The notes: generated by a model from the letters alone, not told the origin. Positions 44,041-53,123 are shown, counted from the stretch's first letter. The stretch is 64,000 bases of DNA from CAWGXG01 sp963826505 (GCA_963826505.1 CAWGXG010000010.1:132990-196989); one strand, 5' to 3'. Translations and numbers: made by a program.

Positions 44041-44069
44041 TTGGCTAACTGCGTACAGCCTGCTACAAT
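44041..44069 (+). promoter_or_regulatory. Promoter of the NYN-domain gene, long leader
   Basis: TTGGCT (44041-44046) and TACAAT (44064-44069) are separated by exactly 17 bases. The expected start near 44077 leaves an untranslated leader of about 300 bases before the ATG at 44377. Confidence 0.65.
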
Positions 44070-44181
44070 GAGAACTAGCAGGTGAAAGAGGTAAACAGGC
44101 TATTTTTGGTGGTAGCGTTACCAAGTGAATACTTTCGAAAACACACGCGTCTGGAAAAGAGTTTTTGTGTAGAACCGTATA

Positions 44182-44213
44182 CTCTCCGCGGCAGAGCAAT
44201 GCGCTCTGGAGAG
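44182..44213 (+). other. Stem-loop in the long leader of the NYN gene
   Basis: CTCTCC (44182-44187) pairs with GGAGAG (44208-44213), and inside it AGAGC (44193-44197) pairs with GCTCT (44203-44207). It is followed by GTGATCATTAG and not by a T-run, so it is a leader structure rather than a terminator. No known riboswitch class was recognised. Confidence 0.45.
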
Positions 44214-44376
44214 GTGATCATTAGTAGAGTATTATGGTTTTGACGAGAATGCCCCGGCGCGCCTGTTTGCTCCCCGTGTGATTTCTCTGCACCCACCTGC
44301 GATGTGTTATCAGGTTGACCTTAGCCAACCCTGGGCTGGGCTGGGGACATTTGTGGGTTGTAGAGAGCATTAGCTC

Positions 44377-46458
44377 ATGACTGCATATCTCATAGTTGAC
44401 GTAGATGATTTGTTGCAACGCCTCGAATCGCGCGGCGTAGCGATCGATATTCAAACCGTGGCTCGCACTCTGTTCAACAGTGCGATGCTGGCCGCTGGTG
44501 TGGGCGAGCCGGACGAGCTGGTCGCGATCGCGGTCGCAGATTGGAATCGCTACCGGCGGCCCGGCGCTAACGCTGGCGTCAGCGTGCAGCAGGTGTTTGC
44601 CGGCGAGCATTACGATCTGTTCAACGTGCCGGACCGCTCAGAGGCGGTTGACGCGCTGCTTGGCCACTATTTTTCGCAAGAAGGTCAGGTCGTCGACGAG
44701 CTGATCGTGGCCACCACGCGCATGGACATTTCGACGCTGGTCAGCCGCGTGCGGACCACCGATCGCACCCGCGTCCGGCTTTGGGGTGATGAACCATCGG
44801 CGGAACTGAAGAAAGTCATCTTCCAGCCGCTCGAAGTGATCCTGGGCCTGCCCAGCAAAACCGTCGCGCTGTATATCGACTTCGAAAACATCACCATCAG
44901 CCTGAGCGAACAGGGCTATATCATTAACATCGACGACCTGCTCGAAGGCATGATCCATCAGGCGCAGACCTACGGGCAGGTGGTCCACATGACCGCTTAT
45001 GCACCCTGGGGCCAGCGCGGCAGCCTGGGGCCGATGGTCGACCGCACGGGCCGCGAAGTCTCCGACGAAGTCCCCAGCCGCCTGGCGCGCAACAATATCG
45101 ATCCCGTTTTCAGCCTGCCCGGCAAGAACAGCGCCGATATGCGCATCGCCAAAGAAGTGCTCGACGACAGCGCCCACATCGGCAGCGCCGACGTGTTCAT
45201 CATCGCCAGCGGCGATCGCGACTTCAACGAAGTGTTTAGCGCCGTCCGCACCCGCAACAAGCAGGTTGTGGTGTGGGGCGTCCACGGCAGCACCAGCCGC
45301 CTCGTAGAGTCAAACCCGGCGCTAGTGGTCGAGTATATTGAAGGCTTCTGCAAGCTGAAACGTCACGCCGACGTGCTGGCCGCGCACGCGGTCGCCCGTG
45401 ATGTGGGCGAAGAAGAGCCAGAGTTCCGCCCGTCGCAGTGGTCGAGCGTGATCATGCAGCTCGATTTCCTGCTGCACGGAACCGAAGCGGCGGAAGTCCC
45501 GCTGGATCGGCTCGTGCGGCGCTTGATCGAAATGCGCGCCGTGCCCAACACCGCGCGCGCCGAAGACCTGATCGTCCAGGCGGCGGCGCAAGGCATGTTG
45601 TTGATCGATCCCGAAGCGCATACCGTGGGACTCAATCCGGATGATCCCGTCGTGACCAAAACGCGCCTGATCCGCGATCGGATCGTGCACCGCGTCGCCA
45701 ATACGCTGCACGTGCGCGGCTGGGAATACGTCAATTACGGATTCCTGCTCAAGGGTATCGGCATGGATCACGGGCTGATCGGGCCAGGGCTGAACACCAA
45801 CGACACCTGGCGCTCCGAATGGGTCGATACGCTGGTCCGCGAGGACATCCTCAGCCGCGAGCTGGTCCCGCACCGCCATAACCCGGAAGACCTGGTGCCG
45901 GTCATTCAACTGGTCGAGCACGAGCCGGGGCAGATGCCTGCCCTGCCCAGGGTTGACCGCGTCGACGTGGAAGATATGATCCGCCGCGTGATCGTCAGCG
46001 TGGAGCAGTTTACGTCGTTCCGCGGTTTCGCGTGGTGCCCGCTGGGCAGCCTGCACCGACGTCTGCGCCCGTTTGATCCCAGCACGACCTTCCAGCAAAG
46101 CGTCGAAGAATTGCAGGAAGACGGTGCGATCGACATCAACGAGTACGAAAATCCGCAGAGCGACTTCACGACGAAGGGTATCTCGCTGGTCGAGGACGCG
46201 CCGCTGGTGCGCGACGTGTTGGACGAGCGCAACCGCTTCGTCGAGGCGCTGCTCGATCTGTACGACCGCCGCATCCCAATCACACGTGACGCCATCCACG
46301 AGCTGGTACCGACCGACGAGCATAACCTCGATTTGTGGATTTCGATCATGCAGTCGGAAAACGTGCTCAAAGGGGTCCCCGGTCAGCGCGACCTGTTCAG
46401 CCTGTTCCGCACCCACCATACCGTGTGTATGGTCGCCGGAGATGCCGCCGAAAACTGA
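44377..46458 (+). CDS. NYN-domain (LabA/DUF88-type) protein with two NYN-like modules and a long C-terminal region
   Basis: A 693-residue cytoplasmic protein. Residues of about 163-320 form a canonical NYN (PIN-like) domain, a metal-dependent RNase fold: VALYIDFENITISL (first Asp), NSADMRIAKEVLDD (second acidic patch) and DVFIIASGDRDFNEVFSAVR with KQVVVWGV. Residues 1-140 look like a degenerate copy of the same fold: YLIVDVDDLLQRL, VAIAVADWNRYR and ELIVATTRMDISTLVSRVRT with RVRLWG. The acidic residues of the usual SGDxDF step are lost there (TTRMD). The C-terminal 370 residues contain repeated winged-helix-like units, possibly RNA-binding modules. The gene has its own promoter and an approximately 300-base leader, and it precedes rpsO-pnp, which is suggestive for RNA processing. 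Confidence 0.85.
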   Translation: MTAYLIVDVDDLLQRLESRGVAIDIQTVARTLFNSAMLAAGVGEPDELVAIAVADWNRYRRPGANAGVSVQQVFAGEHYDLFNVPDRSEAVDALLGHYFSQEGQVVDELIVATTRMDISTLVSRVRTTDRTRVRLWGDEPSAELKKVIFQPLEVILGLPSKTVALYIDFENITISLSEQGYIINIDDLLEGMIHQAQTYGQVVHMTAYAPWGQRGSLGPMVDRTGREVSDEVPSRLARNNIDPVFSLPGKNSADMRIAKEVLDDSAHIGSADVFIIASGDRDFNEVFSAVRTRNKQVVVWGVHGSTSRLVESNPALVVEYIEGFCKLKRHADVLAAHAVARDVGEEEPEFRPSQWSSVIMQLDFLLHGTEAAEVPLDRLVRRLIEMRAVPNTARAEDLIVQAAAQGMLLIDPEAHTVGLNPDDPVVTKTRLIRDRIVHRVANTLHVRGWEYVNYGFLLKGIGMDHGLIGPGLNTNDTWRSEWVDTLVREDILSRELVPHRHNPEDLVPVIQLVEHEPGQMPALPRVDRVDVEDMIRRVIVSVEQFTSFRGFAWCPLGSLHRRLRPFDPSTTFQQSVEELQEDGAIDINEYENPQSDFTTKGISLVEDAPLVRDVLDERNRFVEALLDLYDRRIPITRDAIHELVPTDEHNLDLWISIMQSENVLKGVPGQRDLFSLFRTHHTVCMVAGDAAEN

Positions 46459-46588
46459 TCGTGCGCCCGATCTTCTCTCTGCATTACCCCGTGTGGACTA
46501 CGCCGGGTATCTTTTGGCGTTTTGCACAAATACCGCCGTTTTTGAGCCAGGTTAAGGCGATATTGCCGTGCCCAAATCAATTCAGGCT

Positions 46589-46617
46589 TTCAATGCCCTT
46601 GGACGAGTGGTATAATG
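46589..46617 (+). promoter_or_regulatory. Promoter of rpsO
   Basis: TATAAT (46612-46617) is preceded by TGG, an extended -10, and by a weak -35 (TTTCAA, 46589-46594) at 17-base spacing. The expected start near 46624 gives a leader of about 75 bases before the rpsO ATG. Confidence 0.65.
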
Positions 46618-46698
46618 CGTGCGATTTCAGTGGTCGATGACCGGCATACCAACGTCCGGTGTGCCCGGTGACAGAGCTAACGAGGGATAAGGGACGCT

Positions 46699-46968
46699 AT
46701 GGGTATCACGAAGAAAGAAAAAGAAACCATCATCCAGAATTATGCGCGCCACGAAGGCGATACGGGGTCGCCAGAAGTGCAGGTCGCCCTGTTGACGACG
46801 CGCATCGAGCAGCTCACCGAGCACCTCAAGATTCACAAGCACGATGAGCACAGCCGACGCGGTCTACTCAAGCTTGTGGGGCAGCGTCGCCGCCACTTGA
46901 AGTACGTGAACCGCAAGGACCCGGCAGCCTATCGCGAATTGATTCAGCGACTGGGTCTGCGACGCTAA
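46699..46968 (+). CDS. rpsO: 30S ribosomal protein S15
   Basis: S15 binds 16S rRNA at the central-domain three-way junction and is a primary assembly protein. The 89 residues match the family: EKETIIQNYARHEGDTGSPE, the helix QVALLTTRIEQLTEHLKIH, DEHSRRGLLKLVGQRRRHL and the C-terminal YRELIQRLGLRR. AAGGGA lies 8 bases before the ATG. It is followed by pnp, the usual bacterial rpsO-pnp order. In E. coli this operon is autoregulated by S15 in its leader; whether the leader here is similar cannot be told by eye. Confidence 0.98.
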   Translation: MGITKKEKETIIQNYARHEGDTGSPEVQVALLTTRIEQLTEHLKIHKHDEHSRRGLLKLVGQRRRHLKYVNRKDPAAYRELIQRLGLRR

Positions 46969-46984
46969 GAGAGACGAGAAACGC

Positions 46985-47015
46985 ACAGCGCGGATCACAA
47001 GTTGGCCCGCGCTGT
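46985..47015 (+). terminator. Stem-loop between rpsO and pnp
   Basis: ACAGCGCGG (46985-46993) pairs perfectly with CCGCGCTGT (47007-47015). There is no T-run. In other bacteria a hairpin here serves RNase III processing or partial termination, so either role is possible. Confidence 0.5.
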
Positions 47016-47232
47016 CCTGCCTATGATAGATAGACGCTGGTTTTGCCCGGCCCGGAATGCGCCGGAGGGATTTGCCGTCGTTGGCAAACGTGAAGACATT
47101 CCCGATTGATCGATACGTGGCCCAGAGCGGCAGGAATTGGAACATGCGGTCAAATGAATGGGCGCAAGTGGCCCCGTTTGACACCACGTTCCAGTCCCTG
47201 ACCTCTGGGCCAAGTCTATGACGGAGGTTTAG

Positions 47233-49505
47233 ATGACCCCATTTACTGCGATGCCCGAAAATCATCGCTTCGTGGCCAAACTTGGCGACCGCGAACTCGT
47301 AATCGAATCCGGCAAGCTGGCCGAACAGGCTGGTGGCGCAGTCACCGTGCGCGAAGGCGATACCGTCGTCTTTGCGGCGGCCACGATGAGCTCCACAGCC
47401 CGCGAGGGAATCGACTTTTTCCCGCTGAGTGTGGACTACGAAGAAAAGCTGTACGCGGCGGGGCGTATCCCCGGCAGTTTCATGCGGCGTGAAGGCCGCC
47501 CCTCGGAAGCGAGCATCCTGATCGCCCGCGTCACCGACCGGCCCCTGCGTCCGCTCTTCCCCAAAGACATGCGCAACGAAGTGCAGGTCATCGTCACGCC
47601 GCTGAGCCACGACCAGGAACACCACGCCGACATGCTCTCGATCATCGCGGCCAGCGCCGCCCTGACGATCTCGGATGTGCCCTGGGACGGACCGATCGCC
47701 GCGATTCGCATCGGCATGGTAGACGGTGAATTCGTCGTCAACCCGCTGATCCCGCAGATGGAAGACAGCGCGCTCGACCTGCGCATGGCCGGTACCGCCG
47801 ATGCGGTGATCATGGTCGAAGCGGGAGCCTCGGAAGTGGACGAGGAAACTATGGTGCGCGCCCTGCGCTTTGGGCACGACGCCATGCAGGACGTGATCCG
47901 CATTCAGAACGAAATGCGCGCCCAGTTGGGTAAGGCCAAGCGCGAATACACACCTGCCAAAGTCGACGCTGACCTGGCGGCCGAAGTACATGGCAAAGTC
48001 TCGAGCGCCGTGGCAGACATCGTGGCCAACCAGTTGGACCGCGACGAGCGCAACGCCGCCATCGACGATCTGCGCGAGCGCCTGCTGGCCGAATACGAAA
48101 CTACCGCGCCGGTCGATGAAGACGACGTGGTCAGCCTCAAGGACGTGCGCGAGGCCCTCAACGAGTCGATTAAGAAGGAAGTCCGCCGCCGCATTCTCGA
48201 AGACGGCGTGCGCCCGGATGGCCGCGACTACGTCACGATCCGCCCGCTGTCCGCCGAGGTAGACACCGTCCCGCGCGTGCACGGCTCCGGCCTGTTCAAG
48301 CGCGGTCAAACTCAGGTGTTGAGCATCTGCACGCTGGGCACCCCGCGTGACAGCCAGCCGCTCGACGGGCTGTATCCCGAAGACACCAAGCGCTACATGC
48401 ATCACTACAATTTCCCGCCCTATTCCACCGGCGAGACGTGGATGCTGCGCGGCCCCAAGCGCCGCGAAATCGGGCATGGGGCGCTGGCCGAAACCGCGCT
48501 GCGCGCTGTGATCCCACCCGAAGACGAATTCCCGTACACCATTCGCGTCGTCAGCGAAGTGATGTCGTCCAACGGCAGCACCAGCATGGCGAGCGTGTGC
48601 GGCAGCACCTTGTCCTTGATGGCTGGCGGGGTTCCGCTGCGCCGTCCGGTGGCCGGGATCGCGATGGGCCTGATCAAAGAAGGCGAACGCTACGCCGTGC
48701 TGACCGACATCCAGGGCATGGAAGATCACCTGGGCGATATGGACTTCAAAGTCGCCGGGACCGAAGTCGGCATCACCGCCTTGCAGATGGACATCAAGAT
48801 CAGGGGCGTGTCCGACGACGTGCTGCGCCAGGCGCTGAGCCAGGCGCGCGACGCCCGTTTGCAGATTCTCGAGCTGATCTGCAGACCATCCCCGCGCCGC
48901 GCACGGAACTCAACCCCTACGCGCCGCGTATCCTGACCGTCAAGGTCAACGTCGACAAGATCGGCATGATTATTGGGCCGGGTGGTAAGAACATTCGCGG
49001 CATCCAGGAAAAAACCGATACCAAAGTGGACATCGCCGAAGACGGTACGGTCTTCATCGCCAGCAACGATGGTCCGAGCGCCAACCGCGCCCGCGACATG
49101 ATCCTGGCCATGGTCGAAGAGGCGGAACTGGGTCGCATCTATACTGGGCGCGTGACGCGCGTCGAGGCGTATGGTGCGTTCGTGGAAGTCCTGCCGGGTC
49201 AGGATGGCCTCGTGCCGATCAGCCAGCTGGCCGATCGCCACATCGTCAGCGTGGAAGATGAAGTCGCCGTGGGTGACGAGATCATGGTCATGATCACCGA
49301 CATCGACAGCGACCGCAAAATCCGTTTGAGCCGTCAGGCCGTGCTCGAAGGCTGGACGCTCGAAGAAGCGCGCAAAGCCGATACCAAGATCAGCGGCGGC
49401 GGGCGCAGCGGCGGGCGCGGTGGGGATCGCCGGGGCGGCGGTGACCGTCGTGGCGGTGGCGATCGTGGTGGCAACCGCGGCGGTGGGGATCGCAGTCGGC
49501 GTTAA
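47233..49505 (+). pseudogene. pnp: Polyribonucleotide nucleotidyltransferase, one frameshift
   Basis: PNPase degrades RNA 3' to 5' by phosphorolysis and is a trimeric ring enzyme. Domains in order: RNase PH-like 1 (about 10-150, with MRREGRPSEASILIARVTDR), helical middle part, RNase PH-like 2 (about 330-550, with GLFKRGQTQVLSICTLGTPRD and SNGSTSMASVCGSTLSLM), KH domain (IGMIIGPGGKNIRGIQEKT) and S1 domain (GRVTRVEAYGAFVEVLPGQD), then a Gly/Arg-rich tail. One base is missing after 48878: the first frame reads LQILELICRP, whereas inserting a base restores the expected continuation to QTIPAPRTELNPYAP in the other frame. Total about 757 residues, the family size. A sequencing error is likely. ACGGAGG lies 8 bases before the ATG. 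Confidence 0.92.
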
Positions 49506-49538
49506 GCCAAACCTCCGTCAATTTGTGGAATCAATAAT

Positions 49539-49570
49539 CGGGCGCGCTGTGGAACTCTACAGCGCGCCCG
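49539..49570 (+). terminator. Strong hairpin after pnp
   Basis: A perfect 12-bp stem (CGGGCGCGCTGT / ACAGCGCGCCCG) with an 8-nt loop starts 34 bases after the pnp stop. No clear T-run follows. Confidence 0.65.
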
Positions 49571-49606
49571 ATGTGTTATGTGAAACCACAAGGCTCACTC
49601 TTGCCG

Positions 49607-49638
49607 CAAAACAAAAACGAGCCGCTGTCGGCCCGTTT
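49607..49638 (-). terminator. Intrinsic terminator of rpmJ
   Basis: On the minus strand AAACGGGCC pairs with GGCTCGTTT (one G-T pair) around a 6-nt loop and is followed by TTTTGTTTT, 21 bases after the rpmJ stop. Confidence 0.75.
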
Positions 49639-49659
49639 CTGCTCATCCGGTGAAACGCA

Positions 49660-49776
49660 TCATCCCTGGCGCTGTTTGTGCTTCGGGTTGGACGCGCACA
49701 TCACGTACAGACGCCCGTTGCGGCGCACGAAGTAGCACTTGTCACACATCTTGCGCACCGATGACCGTACCTTCAT
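49660..49776 (-). CDS. rpmJ: 50S ribosomal protein L36
   Basis: A 38-residue zinc-ribbon protein of the large ribosomal subunit, too short for most ORF lists. The sequence runs MKVRSSVRKMCDKCYFVRRN and ends MCASNPKHKQRQG. The zinc ligands are Cys11, Cys14, Cys27 and the His in NPKHKQ, so this is the zinc-containing form. GGGGAGG lies 6 bases before the ATG and a terminator lies after the stop. It is usually in the spc/alpha operon with infA and rpsM; here it stands alone, opposite pnp. Confidence 0.96.
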   Translation of the reverse strand: MKVRSSVRKMCDKCYFVRRNGRLYVMCASNPKHKQRQG

Positions 49777-49954
49777 GACCTCACCTCCCCGGTTAGACTC
49801 TCTCCCCCGGCCCGCAGCGCACGCGCGCCGTCAGGGACAGGTGATTGGCATCATATGGTGCCACCCCTACACAGAGCGGCGCGCCTATTATAACGAAAAC
49901 GCGGGCAAAATCCAGACTGAGTTCAGAAGGGTGAGGCAAACATACTCCACCAAT

Positions 49955-49988
49955 AAAAACACATCAGAGAGCAGGTTTGCTCTCTGAT
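49955..49988 (-). terminator. Intrinsic terminator of rpsA
   Basis: A perfect 11-bp stem (ATCAGAGAGCA / TGCTCTCTGAT; arms 49963-49973 and 49978-49988) has a 4-nt loop. On the minus strand it is followed by GTGTTTTTATT. Confidence 0.85.
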
Positions 49989-50033
49989 CCCTGGTGGTGT
50001 GTATGTCCGGTCTTCTGCCAGCGGCAGAACCCG

Positions 50034-51569
50034 TTAATCCTCGTCCTCCGGGGAAGCGTCGGCATCCTCGGCGGGCGCGTCATCTTCTGCCACGTCGTCT
50101 TCCGGTGCGATTTCGTCAGAAGCCGCGGCCTCGTCGGGCATCTCCAACTCGTCAGCCACGGCGACATCCTCAACCGGCGCGACTTCGTCCGGAGTTACCA
50201 TCTCATCAGATGCAGCGACCTCTTCAACCGGTGCGGCTTCCTCAGGCATCTCGGCCTCTTCGAGCGCAACTTCTGCGACTGCGGCGGCTTCTTCAGGGGC
50301 CACCTCTGCGGCTGCGGCGGTTTCTTCAGGGGCCACCTCTACAGCTGCGGCGGCTTCTTCTTCAGGGGCGGCCTCTGCGGCAGCGCCTGAATCGGTGGCT
50401 TCCGCGCTCACCTCGGCCTCCGGCTCAACACCCCACCGCTGCGTGAATCCCACGCGGCGCTGATCGGGTTCCAGACGGCTGATGCGCAGTTGCAGGCGAT
50501 CGCCCTTCTTGACATAACTGTACGGCTCTTTCAACGCGCCGTCGCCCATCTCGCTGAGGTGGAGCAGCCCTTCTAGCCCGTCGTCGAGCGCGATGAACGC
50601 CCCGAAATCGACCACGTTGGTCACGGTGCCTTCGACCAACATCCCCTCGTGATAGCGCTCAAGCGCATCATCCCAGGGATCGGCCAGCAGACGCTTGCGG
50701 CTGAGCGCGATCCGGTTCGTTTCGCGGTCCAGGCTCAGCACGTAGACATCGATTTCCTCGCCCACGCGCAGCACGTCACGCGGGTGATCGACCCGGTGCC
50801 AGGCCAGCTCGCTGACGTGAATCAGGCCGTCGGCCCCGCCCAGGTTGACGAACGCGCCGAAGTCGCGCAGACCGGTGACGGTGCCACGCACTACGTCGCC
50901 TTCGTGCAGCTCGGACAGCAAGCGCGCTTTCTGCTGGGCGCGCCATTCGCGCTGCGCCTCGCGCTCGGAGAAGATCAAGCGACGGCGATCCTGGTCAACC
51001 TCGATCACCTTGACGCCCAATTTCTGCCCTACGAGCGAATTCAGCGCTTCGCGCCGGTCGTTGCCTTGCAGCCCGGCGCTGACCGTCACCATATGCGATG
51101 ACGGGATAAAGCCTTCCAACATTTTCCAGCGAACCAACACGCCACCGCGATTGTGGCCGGTAACCGTCACCTCAACCACCTGATCGCTTTCGAGCAGTTT
51201 ACGGGCCGCGTCCCAATCATACTGTTGGAGGCCCATGTTGATCGACACGATCAGATTACCCTCGTTGTCGCGCGGGTTGAGCACGTACACCGGCACATTC
51301 ATGCCCATGTGCAAGCTCTTGCGAAACTCGGGGTCGAGGCGGTCGAGGTCTTGCGACGTGACGATGCCGTCTTGCTTGGCCCCCATATCTACAATGATTT
51401 CGTGCGGCTCGATCTGCAGAATTATCGCATCGCGGATCGCGCCCCGGTGTGGCGGCTCATAATCAAAGGACGCCTCCAGCATCTCCAAAAAGCTCGCTCC
51501 CGATTCTTCGGAGTCGTCGTTGGAATTATTGGAGGGAGTTGGCTGCTGCTGATTTTCGTCGAAGTCCAT
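50034..51569 (-). CDS. rpsA: 30S ribosomal protein S1 with four S1 domains and an acidic repeat tail
   Basis: S1 brings mRNA to the small ribosomal subunit. Four OB-fold S1 domains follow in order: about 42-112 (ILQIEPHEIIVDMGAKQDGI), 128-200 (VTVTGHNRGGVLVRWKMLEG), 215-288 (GTVTGLRDFGAFVNLGGADG) and 302-375 (GTVTNVVDFGAFIALDDGLEG). The last two are the best kept, as usual. Residues of about 385-511 are an Ala/Glu/Pro/Val-rich acidic tail of imperfect 11-residue units (VAPEETAAAAE-like), encoded by 33-bp DNA repeats between about 50,270 and 50,385. The short four-domain form is common outside Proteobacteria. The tail is unusual and probably disordered. A single start at 51569 is supported by the conserved layout; the upstream ribosome-binding site is weak. 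Confidence 0.93.
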   Translation of the reverse strand: MDFDENQQQPTPSNNSNDDSEESGASFLEMLEASFDYEPPHRGAIRDAIILQIEPHEIIVDMGAKQDGIVTSQDLDRLDPEFRKSLHMGMNVPVYVLNPRDNEGNLIVSINMGLQQYDWDAARKLLESDQVVEVTVTGHNRGGVLVRWKMLEGFIPSSHMVTVSAGLQGNDRREALNSLVGQKLGVKVIEVDQDRRRLIFSEREAQREWRAQQKARLLSELHEGDVVRGTVTGLRDFGAFVNLGGADGLIHVSELAWHRVDHPRDVLRVGEEIDVYVLSLDRETNRIALSRKRLLADPWDDALERYHEGMLVEGTVTNVVDFGAFIALDDGLEGLLHLSEMGDGALKEPYSYVKKGDRLQLRISRLEPDQRRVGFTQRWGVEPEAEVSAEATDSGAAAEAAPEEEAAAAVEVAPEETAAAAEVAPEEAAAVAEVALEEAEMPEEAAPVEEVAASDEMVTPDEVAPVEDVAVADELEMPDEAAASDEIAPEDDVAEDDAPAEDADASPEDED

Positions 51570-51728
51570 GCTACATCTACCACCTTATGTTGGGAGAGAC
51601 GGCTCGGCACACCGGCGGGCTGGCAGATCCCCATACGCAGCCTCCGCGCCGGAGATTACCCAGCGCAGCACCCACCCACCGATAGACTAATGATAACATA
51701 ATTCATAATTCTTTGGGACAGGTGGTTG

Positions 51729-51758
51729 TTGACACATTTTAGCCCGACTGTGCATAGT
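51729..51758 (+). promoter_or_regulatory. Possible promoter of the TIR-domain gene
   Basis: TTGACA (51729-51734) is followed 18 bases later by CATAGT (51753-51758). The -10 is only a partial match. The 346-base space between rpsA and the TIR gene holds nothing else I recognise. Confidence 0.45.
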
Positions 51759-51915
51759 GTGAATTTAGTATAGGATGACAAAAACCGCAAACGGGACCTA
51801 CAATATGCGTACCCTGTCAGCACGCGGCGGCAGGGGTCAGACCAACCTTCTTCGGATCGTGCCGCATCGATCGCTATTTGGGGCGACATCGCGCGTCAGT
51901 GGAGAGGAAGGCATC

Positions 51916-52707
51916 ATGACTCGCATCTTCATCAGCTATCGACGGGCCGACAGCGAAGGCTACGTCGGGCGGTTGTACGACCAACTCATTACCTACTATG
52001 ACCAGGGTGAAGTCTTTCTCGATGTGGCCGCCATCACGCCGGGCGCGGATTTCGCCGACGCGATCGACGACGCGATCGCGTCCTGTACAGCGCTGCTGGC
52101 CGTCATCGGCCCCCAATGGCTGACCGTATCCGGCTCACACGGGCGTCGTCTGGACGAACCGGATGACTTCGTGCGGCGCGAAATCGCGGCGGCACTGCGT
52201 CATAACCTGTTGGTGATCCCGGTCCTGATCCAACGGGCCGAGATGCCCGCCGCCAGCCATCTGCCCGATCCCCTAAAACCGTTGGCGCGCTGCAACGCGA
52301 TCGAGCTGAGCCACGACCGTTTTGCGTTCGACGTGGAACGGCTGGTGACGGCGCTGGGTGGCGCGCACGGTACGGTCGTCGTCATGGGGCCGATGGACAG
52401 CGCTGCCAAAGTTCTGGGACTGTCGGCGACGATGGGGCTGTTTCCGCTCAAAGTGTTGATCGATCGCCAGACGGCCGCGACGCTGACCGAAAAAGGCGCC
52501 ACCGCCCTCCAGGTTGGGGCCGGGAAACACACCTTGCAGTTAGTCAGCGGCTCGTGGCAGCGGACGCAGTCCAACACGCTGAACTTCGAACTCAAAGGCG
52601 GTCAGCGGCAGGTGGTGTCTTTCGGGACGCGCTACAACAGCACACCGGGCGGGCGCAGCCAACTGGTCGTTACACTGGGGGTATGGGATATCACCGGCGG
52701 CACATGA
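51916..52707 (+). CDS. TIR-domain protein with a C-terminal beta-rich domain
   Basis: A 263-residue soluble protein. The TIR domain (about 1-140) begins TRIFISYRRADSEGYVGRLY, followed by VFLDVAAITPGADFADAID, a strand and loop LLAVIGPQWLTV, and VRREIAAALRHNLLVIPVLI. This is the bacterial 'TIR_2' type found in NAD-cleaving and signalling proteins; REIAAAL is the helix that carries the candidate catalytic Glu. The C-terminal part (about 155-263) is a beta-sandwich of PEGA or similar type (FPLKVLIDRQTAATLTEKGA, GAGKHTLQLVSGSW). A standalone TIR plus carbohydrate- or ligand-binding-like domain is found in many Chloroflexota and cyanobacteria. AGGAAGG lies 5 bases before the ATG; the frame extends upstream, but without family sequence. 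Confidence 0.85.
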   Translation: MTRIFISYRRADSEGYVGRLYDQLITYYDQGEVFLDVAAITPGADFADAIDDAIASCTALLAVIGPQWLTVSGSHGRRLDEPDDFVRREIAAALRHNLLVIPVLIQRAEMPAASHLPDPLKPLARCNAIELSHDRFAFDVERLVTALGGAHGTVVVMGPMDSAAKVLGLSATMGLFPLKVLIDRQTAATLTEKGATALQVGAGKHTLQLVSGSWQRTQSNTLNFELKGGQRQVVSFGTRYNSTPGGRSQLVVTLGVWDITGGT

Positions 52708-52733
52708 CGCGACCGGCTGGTGTTGGCGGGGTG

Positions 52734-53123
52734 TTACGACTGGCGATCCTTGAAAGCCTGCGTGTAAGCATCCATCAGCCACCCACTGTGGACGCGCACC
52801 AACAGCAGGCCGAGCTTCGTCTCCGACTGCTCGCGCAAGAATTCTTCGCGCGTGGATTGATCCCAGCTTTCCCACACGGCGCGGAAGGAGGGGCGATCGT
52901 ACAGCGGACCGAGCACGTCTTGAGCGATCTCCGCTTCGAGCAGTTCCAGCTCACCGCCGTGCAGCATGCGTTTGACGCTGAGATAGGCCGGCACAAACAC
53001 ATCGTGCGTCAGCGGCCCCAGATCGGACAGCTCATAGCCTTTTGAATAGAAAAACTCGCGGAAATCGTCGTCTTCCCACAGCGCGTCCAAGACCGCGCTG
53101 GCGGCTTTGCAATAACCACACAT
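52734..53123 (-). CDS. Hypothetical 129-residue protein with an N-terminal CxxC
   Basis: A mostly helical acidic protein starting MCGYCKAASAVLDALWEDDD. The CGYC motif resembles a thioredoxin or glutaredoxin active site, but it lies at the very start without a preceding beta-strand, so a true thioredoxin fold is not supported. The rest (LSVKRMLHGGELELLEAEIA, FRAVWESWDQSTREEFLREQ, LLVRVHSGWLMDAYTQAF) has three or four amphipathic helices. The Cys pair could bind iron, zinc or a redox partner. The ribosome-binding site is weak (AGG about 13 bases upstream). It converges on the TIR gene. Confidence 0.65.
   Translation of the reverse strand: MCGYCKAASAVLDALWEDDDFREFFYSKGYELSDLGPLTHDVFVPAYLSVKRMLHGGELELLEAEIAQDVLGPLYDRPSFRAVWESWDQSTREEFLREQSETKLGLLLVRVHSGWLMDAYTQAFKDRQS

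Noticed and set aside
44214..44376. Short upstream ORFs in the leader of the NYN gene
   Set aside because: Two ATG-initiated frames of 10-15 codons exist, but neither has a convincing ribosome-binding site or a run of one amino acid, so no leader-peptide control is proposed.
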